A stretch of DNA of 48,969 nt from Pseudorhodobacter sp. (GTDB lineage: Bacteria > Pseudomonadota > Alphaproteobacteria > Rhodobacterales > Rhodobacteraceae): NCBI GenBank assembly GCA_029254215.1, contig JAQWYA010000081.1:1-48969 (forward strand), read 5' to 3'. Position numbers and translations under genes: made by a program. Below the pieces are notes generated by a model. It saw only the letters and a list, made by a program, of their open reading frames with translations, had not been told where the DNA came from and did not search any database. Positions 36,667 through 47,705 of the stretch are shown piece by piece; position 1 is the first letter of the stretch, and each line of letters opens with the position of its first letter.

Positions 36667-37560
36667 CTATCCGATTTCGGGGCCGGGAAAAGGGGCAAGG
36701 CGGGGCTTTTGTGCAAAGAGGTCCAAAAGGCTGGAAAAGAGGCGGCTGCCCGGATCAGCCAGATCAAGGATCACGTCGAAATGATTGCGATCGGGGATGG
36801 TGAGCATTGGGGCGGACAATGCTGCGGCATAGGCGGCGGATTGGCGCTGAAAGCCAGCGGTTTCAGCCTCGGCCAGCGCAACAAGGGTCGGGGCGGTGCC
36901 CGCCGGATGCCGCAAGGGGCTTAGCGCCGCCACTTCGGCGGGGGTCAACGAGAGCCAGTCTTGGGCAAAACAGGCGGCAATCGGCGCAAGATCATAAAGC
37001 CCGCTGATCGGCAGGGCCGCATGGGGCACCATCGCTGGCAACCCAAACCCTGCCTGCCAACCCGGCATGGCGAGGGTTGCAGCCAGATGCCCGCCCGCGC
37101 TGCTGCCGCAGACCACAATGCGGTGGTGGTCGATGCCCAGATCCGCCGCATTCTGCCAAAGATAGACGAGGGCTGCGCGCATCTGGCGCGTGATCTCGGT
37201 CAGGGAGGCCGCGGGGGCGAGCGTATAATTCGGCACGGCCGTGGCGATGCCCTTTGCGGCCAGCGCTGGCGCCATGAAGGCGGAACAGTCTTTGTCCAGA
37301 AGCCGCCAGTATCCGCCATGAATGAACAGGAGCACGGGTGCCCCGTTGCCCGCCGCGTAAAGGTCCAGCGTCTCGGCGCTTTGGGGGTCAAAGCGCAGGT
37401 CCATGCGTGCGCCGGGCAGATCCCGTGCTGCAAGGGATCGGTCTTTGTAAGCCTGCAGGATGCGCGTGAACTCGGCCTCGGTGGTCGCATTCCGGGCGGT
37501 ATAGTCGGGGTCGAGACGGGAGCGCGGCCAATTGGCCTCTGCGGCGATGGGGTTTGGCAT
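36667..37560 (-). CDS. Alpha/beta-hydrolase, kynurenine-formamidase/esterase-like
   Basis: A 297-residue hydrolase starting MPNPIAAEANWP. The oxyanion motif HGGYW is typical of the arylformamidase/HSL group. The nucleophile Ser is in CGSSAGG and the His is in DRNHFDV near the C-terminus. The family includes eukaryotic-type kynurenine formamidase, and a 3-hydroxyanthranilate dioxygenase is encoded 4.8 kb away on the same strand, so a tryptophan-degradation role is attractive but unproven. It follows livF by about 40 bases. The start is uncertain; an in-frame ATG at 37584 is also possible. Confidence 0.88.
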   Translation of the reverse strand: MPNPIAAEANWPRSRLDPDYTARNATTEAEFTRILQAYKDRSLAARDLPGARMDLRFDPQSAETLDLYAAGNGAPVLLFIHGGYWRLLDKDCSAFMAPALAAKGIATAVPNYTLAPAASLTEITRQMRAALVYLWQNAADLGIDHHRIVVCGSSAGGHLAATLAMPGWQAGFGLPAMVPHAALPISGLYDLAPIAACFAQDWLSLTPAEVAALSPLRHPAGTAPTLVALAEAETAGFQRQSAAYAAALSAPMLTIPDRNHFDVILDLADPGSRLFSSLLDLFAQKPRLAPFPGPEIG

Positions 37561-37599
37561 CAGATCACCGCCGCCCGCATCCATCGCGCCAGCCGCCCT

Positions 37600-38301
37600 T
37601 TACAGGCCAACATAGGACTGCACCTGCGCTGCGTCATTGTCCAGATCATCGCGATTGCCCTGCCAGACGGTGCGGCCTTTCTCGATGATGTAATGCCGGT
37701 CAGCGAGACGCTTGAGAACCGAAAGGTTCTTGTCAATCAACAGGATGGATTGCCCCTGCGCCTTCAGTTTCTCGATGACATGCCAGATTTCGGTGCGGAT
37801 TGTCGGGGCGAGCCCCTCGGTCGCTTCGTCAAGGATCAAAAGCCGGGGGTTCGTCATCAGCGCACGGCCAACGGCAAGCATCTGCTGCTCTCCGCCGGAT
37901 AGGGTCGCTGCGCGCTGGCTGGCGCGTTCGCCCAGTCGCGGAAACAGGTCATAGACCGATTGCAAAACCCAAGGATCGGCCCGCTTGCGCGGGTTTGCTG
38001 CGGTTGCGACCAGATTTTCGCGGACGGTCAGCGTGGGGAAGACCTGCCGCCCTTCTGGCACCAGACCCGCGCCCATCCGCGCGATCCGTTCGGGGGCGAG
38101 GCCCGCAATCGGCTGCCCGGCAAAGGCAATCTCTCCGGATTTTGGCCGCAGCAAGCCCATGATGGATTTGACCGTGGTCGTCTTGCCCATTCCATTGCGC
38201 CCCAGCAGGGTCACGACCTCTCCCTCGGCGATGGTGAGCGAGACGTCGAACAGAACCTGACTGGCCCCGTAGGCGGATTGCAGATTGGTGATGCTCAGCA
38301 C
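37600..38301 (-). CDS. livF: Branched-chain/aromatic amino-acid-type ABC transporter ATPase
   Basis: A 233-residue LivF-type ATPase. Walker A is GRNGMGKTT (34-42), the signature is LSGGEQQMLAVGRAL and Walker B is LLILDEATEGLAP. The switch region reads LLIDKN instead of the more common VEQN, seen in part of the HAAT family. The start overlaps the livG stop by seven bases. It works with LivG on the LivH/LivM channel. Confidence 0.95.
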   Translation of the reverse strand: MLSITNLQSAYGASQVLFDVSLTIAEGEVVTLLGRNGMGKTTTVKSIMGLLRPKSGEIAFAGQPIAGLAPERIARMGAGLVPEGRQVFPTLTVRENLVATAANPRKRADPWVLQSVYDLFPRLGERASQRAATLSGGEQQMLAVGRALMTNPRLLILDEATEGLAPTIRTEIWHVIEKLKAQGQSILLIDKNLSVLKRLADRHYIIEKGRTVWQGNRDDLDNDAAQVQSYVGL

Positions 38302-39050
38302 AGCTCATCCTCCGCGCCCAGATAGGCTTCGCGCACGGCCGGGTTTGCGCGGATTTCATCGGCGCTGCCAGAGGCAATGATCTGGCCATAGACTAAGACC
38401 GAAATCCGGGTCGCGAGTGCAAAGACCGCATCCATGTCATGTTCGACCAGCAGCATCGGCGTCGTCTGGGCGATGGCCTGAAGGCGGGTGATCATCTCTT
38501 GGCTTTCGACATGGCCGAGGCCTGCCATCGGTTCATCCAGCAGCAGGAACTTCGGCTTGCGGGCCAGCGCCACGAGCAGTTCGAGTTGCTTGCGCTCACC
38601 GTGGCTGATGTCATGGGCGGGCAGATCGGCGCGATCCTCCAGCCCGGAGCCTTGCAGCAAAGCCTGCGTATCTGCCCAGATACTGGCCCGGCCCAGCACC
38701 CTGTCCCAGATCCGAAAGCTGTGGCCCGCGCGCGATTGTACGGCAAGGGCGATGTTCTCGCGCAAGGTGGCGTCATCCAGCAGGCTGGTGACCTGAAACG
38801 TCCGCCCGAGCCCCAGCGTCACTCGGGCCGGAACCGACAGATGGGTCGCATCATGGGGGCCGATGAAGACCCGGCCTTCGTCAGGGGCCAATTCGCCGCA
38901 AAGCTGATTGATAAGGGTGGATTTGCCTGCCCCATTCGGGCCGATCAGGGCGTGCACCTCTTTGGCCCTGAGGGTCAGGCTGACATGATCGGTGGCCAAC
39001 AAGCCGCCGAAGCGTTTGACCAGCCCTTCCACCCGCAACACATCTGTCAT
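38295..39050 (-). CDS. livG: LIV/HAAT-family ABC transporter ATPase
   Basis: A 251-residue LivG-type ATPase with Walker A GPNGAGKST (37-45), Walker B FLLLDEPMAGLG and switch His in LLVEHDMDAVF. The signature is the divergent SHGERKQLEL rather than LSGGQ, as is usual for LivG. The ATG at 39050 overlaps the livM stop; upstream in-frame sequence is part of livM. Confidence 0.95.
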   Translation of the reverse strand: MTDVLRVEGLVKRFGGLLATDHVSLTLRAKEVHALIGPNGAGKSTLINQLCGELAPDEGRVFIGPHDATHLSVPARVTLGLGRTFQVTSLLDDATLRENIALAVQSRAGHSFRIWDRVLGRASIWADTQALLQGSGLEDRADLPAHDISHGERKQLELLVALARKPKFLLLDEPMAGLGHVESQEMITRLQAIAQTTPMLLVEHDMDAVFALATRISVLVYGQIIASGSADEIRANPAVREAYLGAEDELC

Positions 39051-40015
39051 TTGCCGCGCCCTCCGAACCTGTCGAACAACCCCGATATTCCGCCCTTGGT
39101 GCCCATTACGACCACCAGAAGAATCAGCCCCAGCGCCAGCGGCCAATGTTCGGACCAGCCTGCCAGAAAGGTCTCAAGGATCAGGAACGCCGCCGCCCCG
39201 AAGATCGGCCCAAAGAAAGATCCGACCCCGCCCAGGATCACCATGATCATCAATTCGCCCGACTTGGTCCAATGCATCATGTCAGGCGAGGCAAAGCGCA
39301 GGAAATTGGCCATCAGCGCCCCGGCCAGCCCAGCCCCCATTCCGGCCAGCACAAAGGCAAAGAGCTTGTATCGATAGGGCGCAAAACCGATCGCCGCCAT
39401 GCGTCTTTCATTCTGGCGCATGCCCTTGAGGACGGCGCCGAAGGAAGAATTCACGACCCGCCACAGGGCTAGAAAGAACACCAGCGCGATGGCAAGGATC
39501 ACATAATAAAGCACCGTCTTGTCGCGCATATTGAGGCCAAACAGCTCATTCGTGCGGCGGATGATAATGCCATCCTCAGCGCCATAAGGGGTCAGCGAGA
39601 CGAAGAAAAAGAACAGCATCTGCGCGAAGGCCAGCGTGATCATGATGAATTGCACGCCCCCGGTGCGCAGCGACAACGCCCCGATCAGGCCGGCAAACAG
39701 ACCTGCGACCAGCACGGCGGCGGGCAAGGTGATCAGCATCTGATTGGAACCGGGGATGAGGCCAAAGAGCGGCTCTGCACTGCTGTGATGAGCGAAAAGA
39801 ATGCCGACCGTGTAGGCCCCGATCCCGAAGAAGGCCGCATGGCCAAAGCTGACCATCCCACCATAGCCAAGGATGAAGTTCAGGCTGGCGGCCGCGATGG
39901 CGTAAATCAGGATCCGGCTTGCCAGCGTCAACAGCGCCGGTTGGCCGATGGATTGGGTGAGGAACGGCACCGCCAGCAGAAATCCGAACCCAAGGGCAAA
40001 AACCAATAGCCGCAC
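39047..40015 (-). CDS. livM: LIV/HAAT-family ABC transporter permease
   Basis: A 322-residue permease with about nine hydrophobic helices and the conserved LNFILGYGGMVSFGHAAFFGIGAY and GGVGSFFGPIFGAA segments of LivM. The C-terminal helix ends in a basic tail. It starts three bases after livH ends. Confidence 0.94.
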   Translation of the reverse strand: MRLLVFALGFGFLLAVPFLTQSIGQPALLTLASRILIYAIAAASLNFILGYGGMVSFGHAAFFGIGAYTVGILFAHHSSAEPLFGLIPGSNQMLITLPAAVLVAGLFAGLIGALSLRTGGVQFIMITLAFAQMLFFFFVSLTPYGAEDGIIIRRTNELFGLNMRDKTVLYYVILAIALVFFLALWRVVNSSFGAVLKGMRQNERRMAAIGFAPYRYKLFAFVLAGMGAGLAGALMANFLRFASPDMMHWTKSGELMIMVILGGVGSFFGPIFGAAAFLILETFLAGWSEHWPLALGLILLVVVMGTKGGISGLFDRFGGRGK

Positions 40016-40018
40016 CCG

Positions 40019-40933
40019 CTAGCCCCCCGCCGCAAAAAGGCCCTTGGGCCGCACCAGCAACACCAGCGCCATCAAAAGATAAATCCCCATTGAGGCGACC
40101 CCAAGCCCGATGGCATCCGCATCTGACGGGGCCATCACCAGACGCAAGAGCCCCGGCAGAAAAGCTCGCAGCATCGTATCGACGACGCCCAGCACGATCC
40201 CCGCCACAAAGGCGCCCTTGATCGAGCCAACGCCGCCTACGACGACGACCACGAAGGTGGCCAGCAAGATCTGCTCTCCCATGCCGACCTGAACGGCGGA
40301 AATCGGGCCTGCCATGTAACCCGCCAGCCCCGCAAGCAGCGCGCCAAGCCCAAAGACAACCGTGTAGAGCAGCCGGATATCGACGCCCAGGGCGCGCACC
40401 ATGTCCCGGTTGGTCGCCCCCGCACGCACGAGCATCCCGATCCGCGTGCGGTTGATCAGAAGGTACAGGCCCAGCGCCACCGACAGGCCCGTCGCAATGA
40501 TCAAAAGGCGATAGGTCGGATAGGGCAAACCGGGCAGCAACTCGACCGAGCCGCCGAAGCCCGAAGGCAGAGCCGTGAACACCGGCTGGCGGCCAAAGCC
40601 CAGCACGATCAATTGGTTGAAGATCAGGATCAGCGCGAAAGTGGCCAAGACCTGATCCAGATGATCGCGTGCATAAAGGCGGCGGACCACCAGCGCCTCG
40701 ATGGCGAAGCCGGTCAGCGCGGCGGCCCCCAAAGCCGCCGGAAGGCCCAGCCAGAAGCTGCCCGTTTCCGTCGCGACATAGGTGCCCGCATAAGCCCCCA
40801 CCATGTAAAGGGAGCCATGTGCCAGGTTGATCACCCCCATGATCCCGAAGATCAGGGTCAGCCCGGCGGCCAGCAAAAACAGCATGACGCCGAATTGCAG
40901 CCCGTTCAGCAATTGTTCGAGTATCAGGATCAT
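40019..40933 (-). CDS. livH: LIV/HAAT-family ABC transporter permease
   Basis: A 304-residue LivH-type permease with about eight helices. GLTLIFGIMGVINLAHGSLYMVGAY and VVVGGVGSIKGAFVAGI are the family landmarks. The start at 40933 (MILILEQLLNGLQFG) fits the family; 26 further upstream codons are open but unlike LivH. It is separated from the binding-protein gene by 117 bases with a hairpin. Confidence 0.93.
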   Translation of the reverse strand: MILILEQLLNGLQFGVMLFLLAAGLTLIFGIMGVINLAHGSLYMVGAYAGTYVATETGSFWLGLPAALGAAALTGFAIEALVVRRLYARDHLDQVLATFALILIFNQLIVLGFGRQPVFTALPSGFGGSVELLPGLPYPTYRLLIIATGLSVALGLYLLINRTRIGMLVRAGATNRDMVRALGVDIRLLYTVVFGLGALLAGLAGYMAGPISAVQVGMGEQILLATFVVVVVGGVGSIKGAFVAGIVLGVVDTMLRAFLPGLLRLVMAPSDADAIGLGVASMGIYLLMALVLLVRPKGLFAAGG

Positions 40934-41015
40934 CTGCCTGCCCGAGCCTGTCAGAAGAAGGGAAAAGGGGAACGCCGGAGCCGTAGCCCTGACAAGATCC
41001 GTGAGGCGCAATGGC

Positions 41016-41043
41016 GCGGGCTGAGGAAAGCGCCCCAGCCCGC
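41016..41043 (-). ncRNA. Stem-loop downstream of the binding-protein gene in the liv operon
   Basis: GCGGGCTG and CAGCCCGC form an eight-bp stem around a 12-base loop, directly after the stop of the liv binding-protein gene and before livH. No strong U-tract follows. It is probably an mRNA-stabilising or attenuating hairpin rather than a separate RNA gene. Confidence 0.5.
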
Positions 41044-41050
41044 AAACCGA

Positions 41051-42205
41051 TTACATCTTGCAGTCAGCCGCATAGCTGTCGCCATGATCGGCAAGGATCA
41101 CACGATCCGTCACCGCCTTGGCACCGCCATTGCCATCAGAGACAATGTTCAGAACATACCAGTCATGGACGGGATGCTGGTTTTGCCCGAAGGAAAACTT
41201 GCCCCGCACACTTTCGAAATCGGCAGCACGAACAGCCTCACGGAAGGCATCCAGATCGTCCAGCCCGCCGGTATTGGCAAGCGCCGAGGCGATCAGACGC
41301 GCGGTGTCATAGCCCTGGCTTGCGTAATAGGTGATGGGGCGCGCGTATTTCGCATCCCATGCGGCCACGAATTCGGCATTCGCGGCATTGTCGAAATCCC
41401 GGTTCCAATGCGCGGTGGCGGTGATGCCAATCGCGGCCTCACCCACGGCCCCCAGAACGACGGCGTCCGTTGACGGCTCTGACAGAACCATCGGGATCTG
41501 CCCCAAAAGGCCCGCCTGCTGGTACTGCTTGAGGAAAGCGATCCCCAGACCGCCAGGGTGGAACTGGAACACGACTTCCGGCGCAGCGCTGCGGATCTGT
41601 GCCATTTCCGAGGCGAAATCGGTCTGGTCAAGCTGGGTGTAGATCTCGGTCACGTCGCTGCCAAACATCCGCTTGAACCCGGCGATGGCATCCTTGCCCG
41701 CCTGATAGTTGGGCGCAAGGGCGACGGCGGTTTTGTAGCCAAGCTCTTTGGCAGCCGCACCAGCCGCTTCGTGCAAGGCATCGTTCTGCCAGCTGACGAC
41801 AAAGTAATTCTCATTGCAGCCCGCGCCCGCGAAGGTCGAGGGGCCCGCATTCGGGCTGATGTAAATCGCGCCATTATCCACGATATCAGGCACGGTTGCC
41901 CCCGCCACGTTCGAGAAGATAATCCCCGTCAGCAGCTTGATGCCATCGTTCTGCATGTATTTTTCAGCGATCTGGCGACCGTTGGCGGGCTTGAGGCCAT
42001 CGTCTTCGACCACAAACTCCACCTCAACCCCGCCGAGCTTGCCGCCGCCCATTTCCAAGGCCAGCAACATGCCGTCACGGGCATCCGCGCCCAGATAGCC
42101 CGCCGGGCCGGACAGCGTCGTGATCACACCGATCTTGAGCGGTTCGGCCAGTGCACCTGTGGCCATCAGCGCGGCCATTCCGACCGCGGTAAGTAGCTTT
42201 TTCAT
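41051..42205 (-). CDS. livK: LIV/HAAT-family periplasmic substrate-binding protein
   Basis: A 384-residue periplasmic protein with a Sec signal peptide (MKKLLTAVGMAALMATGALA, cut before EPLKIG). The mature part has the type I fold (IGVITTLSGPAGYLGADARDG, YISPNAGPSTFAGAGCNENYF). A strong AAGGAG lies eight bases before the ATG. The ligand could be an amino acid or an aromatic acid such as anthranilate; the aromatic-catabolism neighbours favour the latter, as inference. Confidence 0.94.
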   Translation of the reverse strand: MKKLLTAVGMAALMATGALAEPLKIGVITTLSGPAGYLGADARDGMLLALEMGGGKLGGVEVEFVVEDDGLKPANGRQIAEKYMQNDGIKLLTGIIFSNVAGATVPDIVDNGAIYISPNAGPSTFAGAGCNENYFVVSWQNDALHEAAGAAAKELGYKTAVALAPNYQAGKDAIAGFKRMFGSDVTEIYTQLDQTDFASEMAQIRSAAPEVVFQFHPGGLGIAFLKQYQQAGLLGQIPMVLSEPSTDAVVLGAVGEAAIGITATAHWNRDFDNAANAEFVAAWDAKYARPITYYASQGYDTARLIASALANTGGLDDLDAFREAVRAADFESVRGKFSFGQNQHPVHDWYVLNIVSDGNGGAKAVTDRVILADHGDSYAADCKM

Positions 42206-42273
42206 GGGTTACTCCTTGTTGGGATCTGGGTTGGGTCTGGCCTTTGTGGCCTTGTTATTGTCTTTGGAAGTCT

Positions 42274-42302
42274 GGATTGCCGGGCAAGTCTGGGGGCAAT
42301 CC
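42274..42302. repeat. Inverted repeat in the nbaC-livK spacer
   Basis: GGATTGCC (42274-42281) and GGCAATCC (42295-42302) form a perfect eight-base inverted repeat separated by 13 bases, in the 121-base gap between nbaC and livK. It could be an operator for the liv operon or a weak hairpin after nbaC. Confidence 0.4.
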
Positions 42303-42326
42303 GGATTTATTTCAAGCCTAAAATAT

Positions 42327-43851
<1,525 letters not shown>

Positions 43852-43855
<4 letters not shown>

Positions 43856-45969
43856 GGCTTTGCTCCGGTTAGTGCGCGCCAAACCTGTTCAGAGGTCAGC
43901 GGAAAGGAAAGATCGGGGGTGTCGGGGGGAAGGGCGTCCATCACCGCGTTCAGAATGGCGGCGGGGACGCCGATGCAGCCCGCCTCGCCCACGCCTTTGA
44001 CGCCCAAAGGGTTGGCCGGGCTGATGGTTGGTTGGCTGAACAGGCGAATGGGCGGCATGTCTGCGGCGCGCGGAACGGCATAATCCATCAAGGACCCGGT
44101 CAGGAGTTGGCCGTTGTCACGGACGATCCGCTCCATCAGCGCGGTCCCGATGCCCTGCGCCGCGCCACCGATCAACTGCCCCGCCACCAGCAGCGGGTTG
44201 ATGATCTGGCCTGCATCATCCACCCATGTCACACGGTCCAGCCCGATCACGCCGGTTTCGGCATCGATGCTCACTTCGGCCAGCACTGCGCCCGAGGCCC
44301 AGGCCTCTGCCTCGGCCATATGGCGATGCGCGGCGGTCAGAGTATCGCCCCCTTCGGCAAGGGTTTTCGCCAGCATGACCCAGTCCGGCGCGCCCCCTGC
44401 AAGGGCTTGCGCCTTTGCGCGCAACGCGGACGCGGCCTTCCACATCGCCGTGCCCCAAATCGCGGTAGAGCGACTGGCAAGCGCCCCGATCGCCTCGGGC
44501 ATCTCGGCGCTGTCGCCTTGCGAGACGATGATCCGCGCGGGATCAACGCCCAAGGCATCCGCCGCGATCTGGGCCATCGCGGTTTCACGGCCCTGCCCTT
44601 GCGCGGAAGACCCGGTCAGCGCCTGAAAACGTCCATCGGGCAGAAGGCTGATGCGGGCGGTCTCCCACCCCTGCCCGCAGGGTTCGACATAAAGCGCAAG
44701 GCCAAGGCCGCAGACCTGCCCTGCGGCACGGCGGTCAGACTGGGCCTGTCGCAGGGCCGTGTAATCCGTCTCCGCCTCCAATCGGTCCAGAAGCGCGCTG
44801 AAATTGGCCGAGCAGGGGCGGTCGGGCACAGGTGGCCCTTGCGGTGCCGGGGCGAGGTTGCGGCGGCGGATCTCCAGCGGATCAAGCCCCGACCACTGCG
44901 CGGCCCGGTCCATCAAACGTTCCATCAGGATCGCGGCCTCGGGGCGGCCAGCGCCCCGATAGATGTTCACGGCAGGCCCTTCGGTCAGAGCCACGCTGGC
45001 TTGCACATCAACGGGGATCGCATAGGGGCCGGGCAGGATGCGCCCGGCATTGCGCACCGGGGCAAGGGCGGAATGAGGCATCCAATGGCCCAGCGGAAAG
45101 CCGAATTTGGCGCGCAGCCCGGTTGCACGGCCATCCGCCGCCAGACCCATTTCGGCTGAACTCTCGGCCCCGCGGCCTTGGGTTGCGGCCAAGAACTCCT
45201 CGGACCGGGTGGCGCGCCATTTGACAGGGCGGCCAAGGGTCATCGCGGCAAAGCTGGTCACCACGTCTTCGGGCATAAGCGAGGCTTTGCCGCCAAAGGC
45301 CCCGCCCACATCGGGGGCCACAACGCGCAGGCGATCCTTGGGCAGGGCGAGAATTGCGGCCAGATCATCGCGCGCCCGCTGCGGGGTTTGCACGGCAAGC
45401 CAGACCGTCAGACCCTCTGCCTCGGGCACGGCCAGAACGGCGCGCGGTTCCAGCGCAAAAGGGGCGACAAGCGCATGAGAGACCTGCGCCACCACCGACG
45501 CGGAAAAGCCCTCCAGCCGCTGCCCCCAATGGGCGGGGTGCGAGGGGTAATCACAGGGGCTTTCCGTCACATCAAGCAAGATCAGATCCAGCGCTGCCAG
45601 CGCCGCCGCTTCGCTTTGCGCCACGATGGCCGCAACCGCTTGCCCGGCGGCGGCAACCCTGCCTGCGGCTAGCGGCTGCATCGGCACGGGCGGCACATCA
45701 GGAAGCAAAGGATTGACCGCCGACACCCCCAGCCCCGCCAGATCGGCGGCGGTGAAAACAGCAATGACGCCGGGGGCCTCCCGCGCTTCGGCGACATCCA
45801 ACTGCGTGATCTCGCCCGCTGCGAAAGGGCTGCGCAGAAACGCAAGATGCAAGGTATCGGGAGGAGAGAGGTCATCCACAAAACGCCCCTGCCCCCGCAA
45901 AAGGCGGTCATCCTCGCGCCGGGGCATGGCGCGGCCCATCCACGGATCAGAGGGGGGTGCCTTGGTCAT
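43852..45969 (-). CDS. Xanthine-dehydrogenase-family molybdopterin-binding subunit
   Basis: A 705-residue large subunit of the molybdenum hydroxylase family (CoxL/XdhB type). The N-terminal MGRAMPRREDDRLLRGQGRFVDDL, VWLAVQTPQRARDDL, VGGAFGGK and the catalytic Glu in GVKGVGEAG are present. It should insert an oxygen from water into an aldehyde or N-heterocycle. It is somewhat shorter than the usual 750-800. The 2Fe-2S (CoxS) and FAD (CoxM) subunits that normally accompany it are not in the window. It lies between the CoA-ligase gene (73 bases away) and the DHDPS-like gene (overlapping). Substrate unknown. Confidence 0.93.
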
Positions 45970-46042
45970 CCTGCCCTTTCACAGTCACAAGCGGGTGCGG
46001 ACAGCCAGACGCCGCGCCGACGCAAAAAGGTGGTCCGGCGCG

Positions 46043-47665
46043 TCATTCCGCCGTCCTCAGACGGAAGCGCTGAATTTTACCGGTCTGAGTCTTGGGAAGC
46101 GTGGCCACGAATTCCACCCGGCGTGGGTATTTATAGGGCGCAATGCTGGCTTTGACGTGATCTTGCAGGCGCTTGGCGGTTTCCGGGGTGGGGGCTACGC
46201 CCTCGACCAGCACCACATGCGCCACGACAATCTGGCCGCGTTCAGGGTCGGGTTCTCCGACAACGGCGCATTCCAGCACATCGGCATGGGCCAAAAGCGC
46301 CGCCTCCACATCCGGCCCGGCAATGTTATAGCCGGATGAGATGATCATATCATCGGTGCGCGCGGCAAAATGGAAATAGCCGTTCTCATCCTGCCAGAAG
46401 GCATCGCCCGTCAGGTTCCAGCCGTTTTGCACATATTTGACCTGCCGCGTATCGTCCATGTATCGGCATCCCGTCGGCCCCCGAACGGCCAGCCGCCCGA
46501 CCGAGCCGCGCGGCATCTCGGCCCCGTCTTCATCCACGATCTTCGCCTCATAGCCCGCGACAGGGCGACCGGTGCAGGCGGGGCGATGGTCGTCAAAGCG
46601 GTTGGTGAGGAAAATATGCAGCATCTCTGTCGCGCCGATCCCGTCCAGCATCGGCTTGCCGGTTTTCGCGATCCATTCTTCATAGACCGGGGCGGGCAGG
46701 GTTTCCCCCGCTGAAACAGCCGCGCGCAGGGACGACAGATCGGCGCCTTCCTCCATCGCCTTGAGCATGACGCGGTAGGCCGTGGGCGCGGTAAAGCAGA
46801 CGGCCGCGCGGTATTTCTGGATGATCTCGATCAGATTGGGCGGGGAGGCGTTTTCCAACAGGCAAGCCGCCGCCCCAAAGCGCAGCGGAAACACCGCAAG
46901 CCCGCCCAGCCCAAAGGTAAACGCCAAAGGCGGAGAGCCGACAAACACATCTTCCGGCACCACGCCCAGCACCTCGCGCGCGTAGCCATCTGCAATGGTC
47001 AGAATATCGCGGTGAAAATGCATCGTGGCTTTCGGCTCTCCGGTCGTGCCCGAGGTGAAGCCCAAAAGCGCCACATCATCACGCCCCGTCTTGGCCGCAG
47101 CAAAGCGCACGGATTTGCCCAAGGCGGCGCGGTCCAGTTCGGCATCATGGTTGGCCGTGCCATCAAACCCCACGACATGCCGCAGATGCGCTGAGGATTT
47201 GGCGCAGGTGACCATTTCTTCCATCAGCCTTGTGTCGCACAGGGCCAGCGAGACTTCGGCCTTATCGACGATCTTGGTCAGTTCAGAGGCCCGCAGCATC
47301 GGCATGGTATTGACCACCACCGCCCCCGCCTTTGTTGCCGCCAGCCAAGCGGCCACCATCGCCGGGTTATTGGCAGACCGGATCAGGACCCGATGCCCCG
47401 GCTTGACGCCATAATCTTCAACCAGCGCATGGGCGATCCGGTTCGTCCAGTCGCTGAGTTCCTTATAGGTGCGGATGCGCCCATTCCCAATCAGGGCTGT
47501 GTGATCGCCAAACCCGCGTGCAACCATCGCATCGGTCAGTTCAACCCCGACATTGATCCAGTCCGGATAGACAAAGGCCGCGCGCGGCATATCGGGCCAT
47601 TGATCGGCTGGGGGAAGCCGGTCGCGGGTGAAACTGTCGCTATGTCCGCTGGGTCCGAGGGTCAT
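46043..47665 (-). CDS. abmG: Benzoate-CoA-ligase-family protein, probable 2-aminobenzoate-CoA ligase
   Basis: A 540-residue AMP-forming acyl-CoA synthetase. ALLGFTSGTTGEPKATMHFHRD is the P-loop, GIGATEMLHIFLTN the A5 motif, and MIISSGYNIAGPDVEAALLAH plus LPKTQTGKIQRFRLR carry the A8 and A10 residues including the catalytic Lys. The MLHIFLTNR form is typical of the benzoate/2-aminobenzoate ligase group. It should activate an aromatic acid such as anthranilate with ATP and CoA. The ATG at 47665 has GGAG seven bases upstream. It follows the RidA-family, thioesterase and acyl-CoA dehydrogenase genes in one operon. Confidence 0.92.
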   Translation of the reverse strand: MTLGPSGHSDSFTRDRLPPADQWPDMPRAAFVYPDWINVGVELTDAMVARGFGDHTALIGNGRIRTYKELSDWTNRIAHALVEDYGVKPGHRVLIRSANNPAMVAAWLAATKAGAVVVNTMPMLRASELTKIVDKAEVSLALCDTRLMEEMVTCAKSSAHLRHVVGFDGTANHDAELDRAALGKSVRFAAAKTGRDDVALLGFTSGTTGEPKATMHFHRDILTIADGYAREVLGVVPEDVFVGSPPLAFTFGLGGLAVFPLRFGAAACLLENASPPNLIEIIQKYRAAVCFTAPTAYRVMLKAMEEGADLSSLRAAVSAGETLPAPVYEEWIAKTGKPMLDGIGATEMLHIFLTNRFDDHRPACTGRPVAGYEAKIVDEDGAEMPRGSVGRLAVRGPTGCRYMDDTRQVKYVQNGWNLTGDAFWQDENGYFHFAARTDDMIISSGYNIAGPDVEAALLAHADVLECAVVGEPDPERGQIVVAHVVLVEGVAPTPETAKRLQDHVKASIAPYKYPRRVEFVATLPKTQTGKIQRFRLRTAE

Positions 47666-47705
47666 GGGAAGCTCCGCTTGGGAATGGGGCGATTGGGGTG
47701 TCGGG

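Noticed and set aside
39576-41045. A 489-codon minus-strand frame across livM/livH
   Set aside because: It is frame-shifted relative to two clear membrane permeases and its product lacks any hydrophobic pattern.
46000-46042. CGCGCCG/CGGCGCG repeat after the CoA-ligase stop as a terminator
   Set aside because: The 16-base loop holds the only T-run, none follows the stem, and the flanking genes look cotranscribed.
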